Position numbers and translations under genes: made by a program. Below, piece by piece: positions 1 through 13,039 of a stretch of DNA of 64,000 bases; position 1 is the stretch's first letter, and each line of letters starts with the position of its first letter. Source of the DNA: Glandiceps talaboti (taxonomy: Eukaryota; Hemichordata; Enteropneusta; Spengelidae); the NCBI RefSeq assembly GCF_964340395.1, contig NC_135557.1:25312563-25376562 (forward strand). The letters are read 5' to 3'. A model generated the notes under the pieces. That model was not told the origin of the DNA. It was given only the letters and a program-made list of their open reading frames with translations, and searched no databases.

Positions 1-356
1 GCCATGAGTCTATGGATGAAATAGACCCACTCTTTCCTTAGGACTGAGACTTTGCCAGCAAACAGTTTTTCTTGCTCAATTACATTTTAATTCTTACATA
101 ACATGGATCGAAATGTCACTCTGTATGAATATTAATATTATTGAAACTTGTCATATCAATAGAATACAACTGATCTTTGATTTACTATCGTATATTAAAT
201 TTTCATCATCGTTTTTTTTTTTTGACGCTTCATCTTGTATTATATTATCTATGTTTCACCATAATATACTTAGAAAACGGCGTCATATATTGGAAAACAG
301 CAAATAAAACAGTCATGGCTTTTTATATCTTATTTCTATCTTATGTTATCTTTTAG

Positions 357-514
357 GGCATTTCACTCAAGTGGTGTGGAAACAAAGCACAGAATTAGGT
401 TGTGGCGTGGCTACAACTCAGAAATCATGGGGACCCAAATTCATCGTGGTATGCCAGTATCGTCAAGCAGGCAACATAAATGATTTCAAAGATAATGTAC
501 CCAAAAAGGTATAA
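357..514 (+). CDS. CAP/SCP-domain protein (GAPR-1-like), last exon
   Basis: The 3' end of a gene whose earlier exons lie outside the window. A TTTTAG acceptor ends at 356. The exon then reads HFTQVVWKQSTELGCG, then KFIVVCQYRQAGNI and DFKDNVPKKV, then TAA at 512-514. HFTQVVWK and the VVCQYxxAGN strand are the CAP signature motifs, and the tail resembles the end of GAPR-1/GLIPR2-type proteins (AGN...NV.PKK). The first codon is split after base 1 (phase 1 acceptor). The stop comes straight after PKKV. A weak GTATAA donor at 509 could instead splice on, but family length favours the stop. An AATAAA lies near 626. CAP proteins of this short type are Golgi- or membrane-associated or secreted; which applies cannot be told without the N-terminus. 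Confidence 0.85.
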
Positions 515-1640
<1,126 letters not shown>

Positions 1641-1644
1641 GTTG

Positions 1645-1775
1645 GCTTGTATGCTCCCAGGGCGTTGATGAAATATAAATGGTCGTTCTGCTGATGTCGA
1701 TCCGAGCGAGGGGTAATAAGTAAAGTGCTTAGATGACAGCCTGGGAAAGCACTATATAAAAACTAACATTATATG
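1645..1775 (+). mobile_element. SINE-like element, diverged copy 1
   Basis: Aligns by eye with copies at 32085-32334 (+) and 55649-55925 (-). Shared landmarks in order are GCTCCCAGGG.GTTGA, ATCCGAGC.AGGGGTAATAA, GTAAAG.GCTT, GGGAAAGC.CTATATAA and an AACATTAT end. The AAAGCGCTATATAA-type tail is typical of L2/Deu-type SINEs and LINE 3' ends. Diverged direct repeats with the core CTCAA.GATGTGTGAAA flank it (about 1599-1626 and 1779-1809). They are too long and too unlike each other to be an ordinary target duplication. Confidence 0.6.
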
Positions 1776-1809
1776 AAATGGGGATCTCAAGGATGTGTGA
1801 AATGAGAGA

Positions 1810-3800
1810 GTATAAGTGTTAGTCATAGACTCATACAAATGTTGGTTAGGAAATCCAAACTTTTGATCACAGCTAGCTAAAAGCAATGATGATCTCAAAA
1901 TGGATTACCTGCTAATCATATTGTCGGTAATCTTTGACGTATGACTTTGGGCATTGTTGGAGTTAGTTTATTGACCCTGAAACATATGAATAACCATTAG
2001 AATCACAGTTACACCAAATACAAGTTTAATATGTAATCCGTTGATTTAAAGGAAGATATGTTGGCCATCTTGAATATCTCCAAACTGTCAAATGTGCTCT
2101 TACGCAGTTTTAGCGTTACACTTATAGTGCACACACTTCACACCACCAGTTGTATGGAGTATGGACTTCACGATTTCAATATCCACATCTCCTACTTTCC
2201 TATGCAACGAGATCCTCTGTAATCTCCTCTGTCAGTGTTTTTTTGTTAAACAACTCTGTATCTTCGGTAAAAGGCTACACCAATCTCGTTTCCGATCGCC
2301 AAATAAACGTGTGCATAGGTTTCGTCGTAACCTACATTCTGGAAATCATTTGCACGGTTAAAATTCCCAGTTCGAAATTAATTATCGTGTGCGCATTTGT
2401 CAACTCTTCCCATGAAATAAACAGAGCGAAATTAACAACTTGGTGGAAAGTGATATACATCGATGGGGGCGCTTTACATTCAGTTCCGTTGACAGGCAAT
2501 ACATGCATTTCTAATGTTTTCTCCATACACATTTGAACCATAGTGGCAATATCACAATCAACGGTTTATTTCCACAAATGCATTGTTATATATGGTTGCA
2601 TTTCAGACAATTGAACGAAATTAATAACTTTTTGTTCAATGTTATAATACCTATTTTACATGATAGAGGATTTTCGACGAAATATATATTCTTATGTGTA
2701 TAGCACAGTGCATGTATTCCCAAGAAATTAGGTTAGCTAAATGTGTTCATATTGCTCTACCTATAGTCTTATTTTAGAATCACCTATTAACAATTTCACA
2801 AACATTCTATTTTAGGGGCATTAGTTAAATTACTTCGATGTGTTATATTATGTAATAGAGCTTTGCAGACGACTATTAAAGGAAGATGTTATATCATATA
2901 CTTTCATTATCATCTTTCCAATAATCACGTTTTAGTTCTACAGTATGCTATCAAATCTATCAACAATTACAGAATACGATCGATGGTCGAAGGCACCAAG
3001 TGATATTAAAATTATACAAGTGTTGTTTAAAGTGACAAACACTGAGTTGTAGGCTGAATTACTTGCATAAAATCTATACAGGTATACACCATGTACAGGT
3101 ACATTTCTGATTTAGGCCTTATTTAGGTCTCTGATATCAGATCAGAGTTATCTAAGTCGTATCAGTGCGTATATACTTGCATAGTCTTCAAAATCTAGAT
3201 AAAAAAACATTACAGTATAGTGTTAATATGAAAATATCCATTCATCACACTTGTCCTCCGATGTTGTCCCCAGGCACTGATGGGTCCTCGCCTACCACAT
3301 TTGTACTTGCATTTTGAACTCTTTACACTAGTATCACTAAATGTTATTCTTTTCATCTGTATGTATGTATCCCGTTTTCATTTACTCTGATATGCTGCAG
3401 TGAACCTTTCATTAGCCTTGATCTTTCCAGTGATCTGACATAGTACATTTTCACATACACTTACCAACATATAAAACAAATCGATTTCATTTGGAATCAC
3501 CCACCTTTATACGACGTTTTCAACTAAGCCTTATAAAGATTGGGAGGTAAATGCAATTACAAACATCCAGGCCTGCAACCGCTTCTTTCTCTTTAAATAA
3601 TTTACAAAAATAACAATTTTACACAACGACTGAAATGGGATTTGGTGCTGATTATAATTAAAATTGAAACTTAATTGGCCTCAAGGCTATTATTAATAGA
3701 CATATTTGTTAATTTCAATATATGTCTTATTAATTTATAATTGGCCTCATAAGTCATTCACATTTGTCATTTCACTTTATCATTTTAATTGGCACATAAA
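1810..3800. other. AT-rich intergenic DNA, no gene seen
   Basis: No splice-flanked or conserved frame was found. The 128-codon frame at 2150-2536 has no recognisable domain and no good start context, so I do not call it. Confidence 0.6.
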
Positions 3801-3860
3801 TTGTGAAGTTGTCTCGTCTCGGAAATATATATGAACAATGTATCCCTTTACATTCGAATC

Positions 3861-4345
3861 ATTTTCCTTCCTATGATGTCTATAATTCTGTTTGCTATGA
3901 TGTCTATAATTCTGTTTGGTATGATGTCTATAATTCTGTTTGCTATAATGTCTATAATTCTGTTTGCTTTGATGTCTATAATTCTGTTTCTTATGATGTC
4001 TATAATTCTGTTTGCTATGATGTCTATAAATCTGTTTCTTATGATGACTATAATTCTGTTTGCTATGGTGTCTATAACTTTGTTTGCTATGGTGTCTATA
4101 ATTCTGTTTGCTTTGATGTCTATAATTCTGTTTCTTATGATGTCTATAATTCTGTTTGCTATGATGTCTATAATTCTGTTTCTTATGATGTCTATAATTC
4201 TGTTTGCTTTGATGTCTATAATTCTGTTTGCTATGATGTCTATAATTCTGTTTCTTATGATGTCTATAATTCTGTTTCTTATGATGTCTATAATATTGTT
4301 TGCTATGGTATCTATAATTTTGTTTGCTATGAATGTCTACAAGAT
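3861..4345. repeat. 24-bp tandem repeat, about 20 copies
   Basis: The unit is close to GATGTCTATAATTCTG plus TTTGCTAT. Variants mostly alternate between TTTGCTAT, TTTGCTTT and TTTCTTAT. Since 24 is a multiple of three, frames stay open on both strands: HHKKQNYR-type on minus, YDVYNSVC-type on plus. Openness on both strands, with no splice sites or start context, argues for a non-coding minisatellite. Confidence 0.9.
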
Positions 4346-4894
4346 TTCTATAGAGTTCGCTGCGTCCCATTATCGATTTAAAATTGTACAGGCCATGGAA
4401 AAGACTAGTTCCGCTGAACTATTTCCATGGTCCACATCAGATAACAATTGTAAGGGCCATGGACAAGACGAGTTCTGCTAAACTATTTCCATGATCCACT
4501 TAGGATAACAATTATGTATTTCTTTTGTATTCATTTTGTATATTTGTTATCATGTGAAATTTCATTCATTCATTCATTCATTCATTTATTCATTTAATAA
4601 CATTGACGTGTACTGTCCTAATAAGGTAAAGTAAAGTTGAGTGTGCTTAAATCTGACTTTTAATAGTGTTTTCTCTGCCAACTCTAAAAGTTACAGACGA
4701 AGTTTGGTACAGTAATCATGTAAATTCATAATTGTGTATTGTTCAGCTGTTAGAAAACACTACTTGTCTAGATACACTTAAAACATTTTTATTTCATTTT
4801 CTCTTTCCTTGTAGCTGAATCACTATTGTGCAACTATCATTGTAAATAGTAATTACCCTTGAAACGTTCTTCAAATGCAGCACTCAATACAATA

Positions 4895-5053
4895 CCTGTA
4901 TGTATGTATGTATGTATGTATGTATGTATGTATGTATGTATGTATGTATGTATGTATGTATGTATGTATGTATGTATGTATGTATGTATGTGTGTGTGTG
5001 TATGTTTGTTTGTGTGTATGTATGTATGTATGTATGTATGTATGTATGTATGT

Positions 5054-5093
<40 letters not shown>

Positions 5094-5152
5094 ATGTATG
5101 TATGTATGTATGTATGTATGTATGTATGTATGTATGTATGTATGTATGTAGT
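4895..5152. repeat. (TATG)n microsatellite with TG interruptions
   Basis: Near-continuous TATG units broken by TGTG blocks around 4990-5015 and 5055-5078. The flanking 4346-4894 and 5153-5805 hold no recognised gene. Confidence 0.95.
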
Positions 5153-5805
5153 TGTCTTCCTATTGGCTGACTTATAAAAACAGCAAAATACTTCCAAAGT
5201 GACACCTATACATATTGTAGTAATTTTGTAGTCATTAGATCACATTAACTGTTTAAAATCATTTAAACCAGCTAGCATAATTTACCAAATATATCAATGT
5301 ATTGATTAGCTTAATATAGACTGTATATGGAGTGAACAGTTCATTGCCCTGTCTTTTAACTCATACCCTAAATATCAGGAAATAAATTCAATTCGTCAAA
5401 CGCAAACGTTGAGTAATTGAAACCATGGAAATGAGTTAAGGAGAAACAAATTGTCATCTACGTCGACAAAAATCTCACTTATATTGCTAACTTTTATCGT
5501 CTGATGTGACAAACAGGTTTTATTTTTTACGATAGACACCATCAGAGCAGAAACAAAATGTCTTCTGACTCGCTACATATATTCTGGCTCGACAACAATC
5601 TTCTAATCGCTGGTTCTTTTAAACTAAACACTTACCAACACAAATCTGACCGTCATTGCTACATTATCTCAGCAGTTAGTCGCCTGTGGTTTCAGGTATG
5701 TCAGTGGATTAACGTGTAACAACTGATACGATGTACTAATGTTGAAATATGGAGAAGTGTTTTGTCGTGTGAGGCAATATGTTTTACTAATGTTGCAATG
5801 TAGTA

Positions 5806-6193
5806 ATACGAAAGCCGTAGGACTTCTGACTTCCGACTTCTGACTTCCGACTTCTGACATCCGACTTCGGACGTCCGACTTCCGACTTCTGACTTGGGAC
5901 TTGGGACTTCTGACTTCCGACTTCGGTCTTCCGACTTCCGACTTCCGACTTCCTACTTCGAACTTCTGACTTGGGACTTGGGACTTGGGACTTCCGGCTT
6001 CCGACTTCCGACTTGGGACTTGGGACTTCCGACTTCTGACATCCGACTTCTGACTTCCGACTTCTGACTTCTGACTTGGGACTTGGGACTTGGGACTTCT
6101 GACTTCCGACTTCTGACTTCTGACTTCCGACTTCCGACTTCTGACTTCTGAGTCAGAAGTCAGAAGTCAGAAGTCCCTCTACGGCTTTCGTAT
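5806..6193. mobile_element. 388-bp inverted-repeat (MITE-like) element filled with 7-bp units
   Basis: The ends are exact inverted repeats of 15 bp, ATACGAAAGCCGTAG at 5806-5820 and its complement at 6179-6193. They are flanked by the 4-bp direct repeat AGTA (5802-5805 and 6194-6197), a likely target duplication. The interior is an array of heptamers GACTTCC, GACTTCT and GACTTGG. It switches strand near 6150, where the motif appears as AGTCAGA. No coding capacity. It looks like a non-autonomous DNA transposon whose interior grew by tandem amplification. Confidence 0.75.
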
Positions 6194-7208
6194 AGTAAGA
6201 ATTTGTCAAAATTGAAGCCAGACAATACAATATAGAAATATTAGTCAGACTTTTTTTCTGTCAAGCTTGATGATGATATGTTGGAATTTAATGCCAGATT
6301 TAATATTAACATTTAGCAGTATTGTCAGTTTTTTTGTCAAGCCATGCGACGATTTCCTGCTACTCAAATGGCTTCCATGACAACCAAATGACGATTTCTC
6401 GTTTCTCAGCTGGTTTCATTTACAACTACTATAAATGCAATACATCCCTTACTATGTGCAATGAAGGTGTCCCAGATGCTACAGGGTGATTCAGTATAAG
6501 GACGCGACGACATCATGAACTCGATTTTGAATCTTGTAATTATTATTCCAAGTTAGGTCGGGATGATGGATAAATAGTCAATATTTTCAGAAAGCGCGAT
6601 TGTGATATTTAACATTAATTTTTGTGATAAGCACATTAATCAACGCTAAAGTTGCATAGCTTTCACTTTGGGAGAGAACTCATAATTCCCTCTACAACTG
6701 TGCTATTAATGCCAGTAAAGGAGAGAACCTATAATTCCCATTACAACTGTCAGTGTGTTATTAGTGCCAGCTGATGGTTTTACAACCTACTTATTCAAAG
6801 CGAGTTTTAATTAAAAACAGACAAATAACTTCAATTTACAAGATGGATATACATCGACGGTGATAGTAATTATAAGTGAAATTAACAGGTTGGTATTTAA
6901 TAACAACACAGGAAATTAGGAAATGATTTTGACAGCTGATTTTTTTAATATATTGTCAGATGAATAGTTCAGTGAAGGAAAAAATACTAAATTCTTTTAG
7001 TTAGGCATCAGACCCCTCCCCCAACTTAATTGGCTAAAATTGAAGAAAAAAATTCAGACAACAATATCAATTTCAAATCAGTATGCAGTAATATGTAGTG
7101 CTATGAATGCAAAGCCAGTATGTAGGGAGGAAACAAATAGCTCTTTTATGGACACTTTACTGCATTTAGTGCCACACATTTACTATAACGAAATTTCTGC
7201 TGTTTCTA
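6194..7208. other. No gene seen; one local duplication
   Basis: AT-rich unique DNA. A segment with GAGAGAAC..ATAATTCCC and TTA.TGCCAG occurs twice in a row (about 6671-6716 and 6720-6770). The frame at 7040-7273 runs into the foldback element and has no recognised domain. Confidence 0.5.
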
Positions 7209-8152
7209 AATTTGTCAGTTTTTATGAAACACTTGTATTTAGGGGTACAAACATCCATGTGCCAAACCAATGAAATTGAAGATGAGCAACACTTTATCTT
7301 AAAATGTAAAATGTTCACGGATGAAAGGAAATCAATATTAGCACACTTTAAAATATGGCCCCAGATTTGTCAGACACAGAAAAATTCCTTAATATAATGA
7401 ACAGTAAAAATGAGAATATAATTAAAGAAGTGGCTAAATACACATACACATGCTTCAAACTTAGAGAGCGGTACACTGTCAGCTGCCTCGAAAAAATAAA
7501 TACATAAATATTTTAAACATGAGTCGTTTTTGACACCTGCTAAGGTGTATTTTCTTTGTTTTTCTCTGTATTGTTATTGTAAGGTTATTTCCCTCTTTAT
7601 TGTGAATAGATCTGATGTCCAGATTTGGATAAAGAAACAATAAAGAATTATTATTATTATTATTATTATTATCCATTAAAATTAAAATAGATTGTGTAGG
7701 ATGAGAACTCCAATGTCAAAATAAAAAACATAGCTTTTATCCTACATTTTATCAAACTGTTAATCTCTACCTCTGTTAATCTCTCCCTCTGTTAATCTCT
7801 CCCTCTGTGAATCTCTCCCTCTGTTAATCTATCCCTCTGTTAATCTCTCCCTCTGTGAATCTTCTTCATTGGAAACAAATTACTGTGGTAATTATGTAGA
7901 TTCAATTATTTACAGGAATTTGTCAATTGGTCTCCTGTGTACAATATGCAGCAATTGGGATTTACTTGTGAGACTAAATATATGTGCAGAAGGAATTTGT
8001 CAGTTTTTAGGAGAGATTAACAGTTGGATAAAATTTAGAATAAAAGCTATTTTTTTTATTTTGACATTTGAGTTCTCATCCTACACAATCTATTTTAATT
8101 TTAATGGATGTTTGTACCCCAAAATACAAGTGTTCCTAAAAACTGACAAATT
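7209..8152. mobile_element. Foldback/MITE-like element with long inverted arms
   Basis: The outer arms are 7209-7256 and 8105-8152 (TTTGTCAGTTTTT ends, then a shared ACACTTGTATTT block). The inner arms are about 7671-7769 and 8011-8104 and share AAATAGATTGTGTAGGATGA. The two pieces of the left arm are contiguous in the right arm, so 7257-7670 is a later insertion. The central loop carries a 16-bp tandem repeat (CCCTCTGTTAATCTCT type, about 7771-7860). No transposase is visible. Confidence 0.75.
7257..7670 (+). mobile_element. 5'-truncated LINE copy inserted in the foldback element
   Basis: It encodes a LINE ORF2 C-terminal tail: CQTNEIEDEQHFILKCKMF, a CxxC...H...C-type zinc motif of which only the last part remains, and then a basic stretch ending in a stop near 7505. 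The 3' end has an AATAAAG signal and a (TTA)n tail at 7648-7670. The insertion is bounded by ATCC at 7253-7256 and 7671-7674, a short target duplication that restores the left arm when removed. The clade is uncertain; CR1/Jockey-like elements have similar tails. Confidence 0.7.
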
Positions 8153-8355
8153 AACAAATATACACAAACAATTACGAGATACAAGTGTGCTGTTGGTAAG
8201 CGCTGAATATGAATATTGATATTGGTCATATATATTAAGTACTAAGCATACATTTATCTTTATCAAACTTATCAAATAGTGGCAGTGGCATTATCTAGGG
8301 ATATATTAATCAGTAAGGAATGGTATGAATCAATGGTAATTTATCATGACTGGAA

Positions 8356-9385
8356 CCATGATGACAGACTTGTAGAGATATACCTGTCAACAAATCATGA
8401 TGACAGACTTGTAGAGATATACCTGTCAAAAGACCATGATGACAGACTTGTAGAAATATACCTGTCAACAAACCATGATGACAGACTTATAGAGATATAC
8501 CTGTCAACAAATCATGATGACAGACTTGTAGAGATATACCTGTCAACAAATCATGATGACAGACTTATAGAGATATACCTGTCAACAAACCATGATGACA
8601 GACTTATAGAGATATACCTGTCAACAAATCATGATGACAGACTTATAGAGATATACCTGTCAACAAATCATGATGACAGACTTATAGAGATATACCTGTC
8701 AACAAACCATGATGACAGACTTATAGAGATATACCTGTCAACAAATCATGATGACAGACTTGTAGAGATATACCTGTCAACAAACCATGATGACAGACTT
8801 GTAGAGATATACCTGTCAACAAACCATGATGACAGACTTATAGAGATATACCTGTCAACAAATCATGATGACAGACTTATAGAGATATACCTGTCAACAA
8901 ACCATGATGACATACTTATAGAGATATACCTGTCAACAAATCATGATGACAGACTTATAGAGATATACCTGTCAACAAATCATGATGACAGACTTGTAGA
9001 GATATACCTGTCAACAAACCATGATGACAGACTTGTAGAGATATACCTGTCAACAAATCATGATGACAGACTTATAGAGATATACCTGTCAACAAATCAT
9101 GATGACAGACTTGTAGAGATATACCTGTAAACAAATCATGATGACAGACTTGTAGAGATATACCTGTCAACAAACCATGATGACAGACTTGTAGAGATAT
9201 ACCTGTCAACAAATAATGATGACAGACTTGTAGAGATATATCTGTCAACAAACCATGATGACAGACTTGTAGAGATATACCTGTCAACAAACCATGATAA
9301 GAGACTTATAGAGATATACCTGTCAACAAATCATGATGACAGACTTGTAGAGATATACCTGTCAACAAATCATGATGACAGACTT
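8356..9385. repeat. 39-bp minisatellite, about 26 copies
   Basis: The unit is about CATGATGACAGACTTGTAGA plus GATATACCTGTCAACAAAC. Variants are mainly C/T before CATGATG and G/A in CTTGTAG/CTTATAG. Because 39 is a multiple of three, a plus-strand frame (NHDDRLVEIYLST repeated) stays open from 8279 to 9130, until one copy reads TGTAAAC. The minus strand is also open in places. There is no signal peptide or splice context, so it is probably non-coding. Confidence 0.9.
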
Positions 9386-9440
9386 CATCCTATATAAGAG
9401 TATGTTAATGGATTAAAAGCTGTACGAGCTGCAACTGGAA

Positions 9441-9477
<37 letters not shown>

Positions 9478-10224
9478 ACGTACAATAACTCGTAATATTA
9501 CATCATCATTGAACAATATAGAATCACCTGTGAATAAATGTATTATTTTGCAACAGTTTACACGATAAATAATATAACATTGATGTTTGGGTGCGCACCC
9601 AAAAATCAGCGCCCTCAACGGTGATCATGTTTCCGTGAAATTTATTCATAATATCGACCACCGATGTCTAACATGTTAACAATCTTCTATGAAAATATTT
9701 TATTTTCTGATCGAAAATAATACCCCAGTTATAACGAATGCAGATTTAACATAGGGACATTTTCAACACCAAATGTTTGCTCAATATTTGAACTTATTAC
9801 TCCATCACCTTCTGATAACATTGACCAATATATAACGATTGCTTTTGTTGTTATAAGTTGTCTTTTTAGTACATATATCTTTGATTACCTGATGAAAAAA
9901 GTCATATTTGCAGGTAGTGCAGATTTAAGAAAAACAACAGCATACTCAGGAGGAAATTAATCAAATATGATGAATATTGCGGCGAGGCATTCAATTAAAA
10001 TCTTAGGAATTAATTAAAGATTATTAATATGGAAATTAGACATGTCATTAAAATCGTAGGCGACAGGAAGAAAGGTATACTGCATCATTATTTAATTAAA
10101 AGTATATTGATTTTGAAGTAATTTCGACTAGTGTATTCAATAACTCTTAGTTAACCTTGTTGGCTCGAGAGATTGTGATAATTCTATACCATGTGACGGT
10201 CACGTGGTTATGTAAGTAACATAT
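9386..10224. other. Unique AT-rich DNA with a (TTG)n tract and a dispersed repeat
   Basis: (TTG)n lies at 9439-9477. The segment 9708-9750 (CTGATCGAAAA...TACCCCAGTTA..GC.GATTTAA type) recurs diverged at 15150-15196. No gene is seen. Confidence 0.5.
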
Positions 10225-10690
10225 AGAATAGAATAGAATAGAATAGAATAGAATAGAATAGAATAGAATAGAATAGAATAGAATAGAATAGAATAGAATA
10301 GAATAGAATAGAACTTTATTGTCCATTTACGGAAATTTTCCTTTCGCTACACCAAAATATAAAAGGCACATTAAAATACATATACACACTAAAATAACTA
10401 CAGTAACACAAACACAGTTACAATCTTACAATAATATACATATACACACTAAAATAATTACAGTAAGAAACACAGTTACAAACTTCCAATAAAAGTATTC
10501 TTCGAATTCAGTGCATATCTTTAAAACAAAAATTGTCGGAAGCTTATAATCACAGGTCTGAATTCAGTATGCTTATTGCACTTGGTATAAATGATTACTT
10601 AAAAATGTTCTTACGAGTTAAAGGTACTCTATATCGTCTTCCTGAAGGTAACAAATCAAACTGCGAGTACAAGCTTTAGGGCGTTTGGAA
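10225..10690 (-). mobile_element. 3' end of a non-LTR element or SINE, minus orientation
   Basis: A (GAATA)n tract at 10225-10312 runs directly into GAACTTTATTGTCC. Read on minus this is ...GGACAATAAAGTTC followed by (TATTC)n, the usual 3' terminus of many CR1/Jockey-type elements. Decayed sequence extends to about 10690. No intact frame remains and the family is not identified. Confidence 0.5.
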
Positions 10691-11229
10691 CTGAAATTTG
10701 TTGTTTTCGTTGTATATCAGATATTGCATTTTACTTACATACTTCAAATTAATTCAACCGACATTAAAGAAGTTGAATATCCAACTGGTATTGCTGATTT
10801 CAGCATATTATGTACACGTATGGATACAAGTCTTTGGGGAGAGGAGTGTTGGTTTTTTATTAAAATCATAACTATTGACAAATACAAATATACACAAGGT
10901 AGAAAAGTGAGAAATGTTTAGAAAATCGACAAGAAATACTTGTACATAATATATATATATAAAGAAGTTACTGGCAATGTTATTCTTTAATTACCTAACA
11001 AAACCTCAGTATGATTTTTATCATTGCAGGTAATAACTTCATAAAGTTCTCAGCAATGTGCGCAGTCTCTGTGAAATCTAGGGGTCATTTAGTTTTCCTT
11101 TTTTAACTTGACGAATGCATGTTTAATTAAAGACGAAGTCAATTTAATTACCACTCAAAGGACGTCCAATTAAAATCTACCTGAGACCAAATTACCGGTT
11201 TTCAAGGTCATAAGGTCGTACCAAACTAC

Positions 11230-11237
11230 TATATAAG
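11230..11237 (+). promoter_or_regulatory. TATA box of peptide gene A
   Basis: TATATAAG lies about 30 bp before a likely start in GGATTCAGAGTC. Upstream, 11100-11180 holds several TTAATTA/CAATTAAA homeodomain-type sites. Transcription from here feeds a non-coding exon ending in CTTAAG/GTAAGA at 11324. Confidence 0.7.
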
Positions 11238-11259
11238 TAAGTTCTGTTGGCTAACTGGA

Positions 11260-11324
11260 TTCAGAGTCAAGCAAGACAAGCAAGAGCATTGATCACTTCA
11301 CAACCAAGCTGTATTGTACTTAAG
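11260..11324 (+). other. Non-coding exon 1 of peptide gene A (predicted)
   Basis: The 5' end is inferred from TATA spacing. The 3' end is a consensus donor, AAG/GTAAGA, at 11325. Intron 1 (11325-13709) is about 2.4 kb and holds the tRNA-derived array. The same layout is seen in gene B. Confidence 0.6.
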
Positions 11325-12518
11325 GTAAGATACTACAGTGTTCACTCATGTTTTTCACCTCAGAGGTGTTTATCGATGTTAGAACAATTGCTACGATCTA
11401 GTTTTATTTTGTTATACAAGACAACATTTTCTCTGTCTATCACCTTTTTGTGATAACAGGTATACATATATTATACGTCAACTCTCACCAGGCTTGCGTT
11501 GTGATTGGTCGAGAGCCCTACACATATGTTTGATTCATTTCTTCTTCATTCTGCTTCTATTTCCACTAGTACCAAATTGTAAAGAATTGTGAATGTTTCT
11601 GATGAGTAAAAGTAACTGTCGTCATTGCAATCCAAAGAATTTCAATTTATCATTGGTTACGTTGAGTATTTAATCCTTGAGATTAATCCCATTTAAATTT
11701 TTATAGATCGGTATTCTAGATAATTAAAGTTTTATCTGACAGATAATCTATGAACGTTGTTCCATATTCTAACTCATGGCTGTTCAACTCCCTGTATACA
11801 GGAAGTCTAGTTAACAAAAGTTAGTTAGTTCAACCAAACTCTTTAAGTTACCAAAATACACCATAAATGATTTCATTGTCTGGCACGTGGCATAAGCTGA
11901 GTTTATAAGGTTTTTATTCAAGTGAAAATGGATACAAACAGTTCATTTCAACTATTCCAGTATACTGTTCATATAGATGTATGCCTTCTATGATATTACC
12001 ATTTGTATTCTGTTATTGTTAGAACTGTTGATTACATACTAAGGATTTCCAATACATTTTTGATAAATTACATTATTGGAACATTGAACATATCTTACTA
12101 CAAGGTTTGAGTTCAGTTTATTGTAAGTAATTGTTTAGTAGAATATTGTGAGTAACTTTAATGTGTAGAAAAAGTTCATCCCCAAAACATATCAACCCAA
12201 CTTGTTGTACTTCAATATCAACATTGCATTTCACCCTTCGTTACCTGTGTCTACTGGCCATTACTTTATTACTTTATCGCCAAATACATTACCTGGTACC
12301 AATGTATACTGTTTTCAGGCCTTTTGACCAATACATTAGAAAGTGACAATTTTTTAAACTGTTCCATTTTGATAGGATCAGATGATAAGATTTAGTAATG
12401 TTATCTATTCACGAATGGTTTAAAATTGTAACAATTTTCAGAGTGATAAGCTTTTACGATGTTACAGTAAAGCACCGCCTCGAGGAAAGAAAGTAAATGT
12501 CAGGATATATTCACCGTA

Positions 12519-12822
12519 TCTACCAGTTGGCATGTTAGCTCAGCTGGTTAGAGCACTCTGACTAGTGTTTAGGGGATGTGGGTTCAATTCACAGTATCTA
12601 CCAGTTGGCATGTTAGCTCAACTGGTTAGAGCACTCTGACTAGTGTTTAGGGGACGTGAGTTCAGTTCACGGTATCTACCAGTTGGCATGTTAGCTCAGC
12701 TGGTTAGAGCACTCCTGACTAGTGTTTAGGGGACGTGTTCAGTTCACAGTATCTACCAGTTGGCACTTTAGCTCAGCTGGTTAGAGCACTCTGATGTGGG
12801 TTCAATTCCTACACGTGTCACT
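12519..12822 (+). repeat. Four tandem tRNA-derived units of about 78 bp
   Basis: Each unit has an A-box-like TTAGCTCAGCTGGTTAGAGC and a B-box-like GGTTCAATTC, both RNA polymerase III promoter elements. Units start near 12526, 12604, 12682 and 12757. The first three keep a degenerate middle (CTGACTAGTGTTTAGGGG) and do not close a good acceptor stem. The fourth lacks the anticodon arm but keeps a T-arm (GTGGG/CCTAC) and a plausible end pairing (TGGCAC with GTGTCA). They are best read as tRNA pseudogenes or a tRNA-derived SINE head that duplicated in tandem, not as working tRNAs. Confidence 0.75.
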
Positions 12823-13039
12823 TTTCTTTCCTCCGAGCCATGGTAATCAAACATATATACAAAGAGACTACGAGTTGCTTCAAGTTACCTGCTCTCCATA
12901 AATGGGTTGATTTAATTTAATAGCATAATGTCAAGGAGAACTTACTAAAGGAACGGTCCAGCAAAGCGATACTTACAGTAAAGCTCGGTCGATAATTAGA
13001 TAACATAAGTTTTTGGCAAAGAACATCGAAGTTACCATT

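Noticed and set aside
2150-2536. 128-codon plus frame
   Set aside because: No domain; the opposite strand is also open; no start context.
8279-9130. 283-codon plus frame with a repeated 13-residue motif
   Set aside because: Produced by a 39-bp minisatellite whose unit length is a multiple of three. The array continues unchanged past the stop at 9130, and there is no start, splice or signal context.
12526-12822. Working tRNA genes
   Set aside because: A- and B-box words are present, but three units do not pair as a cloverleaf and the fourth lacks an anticodon arm.
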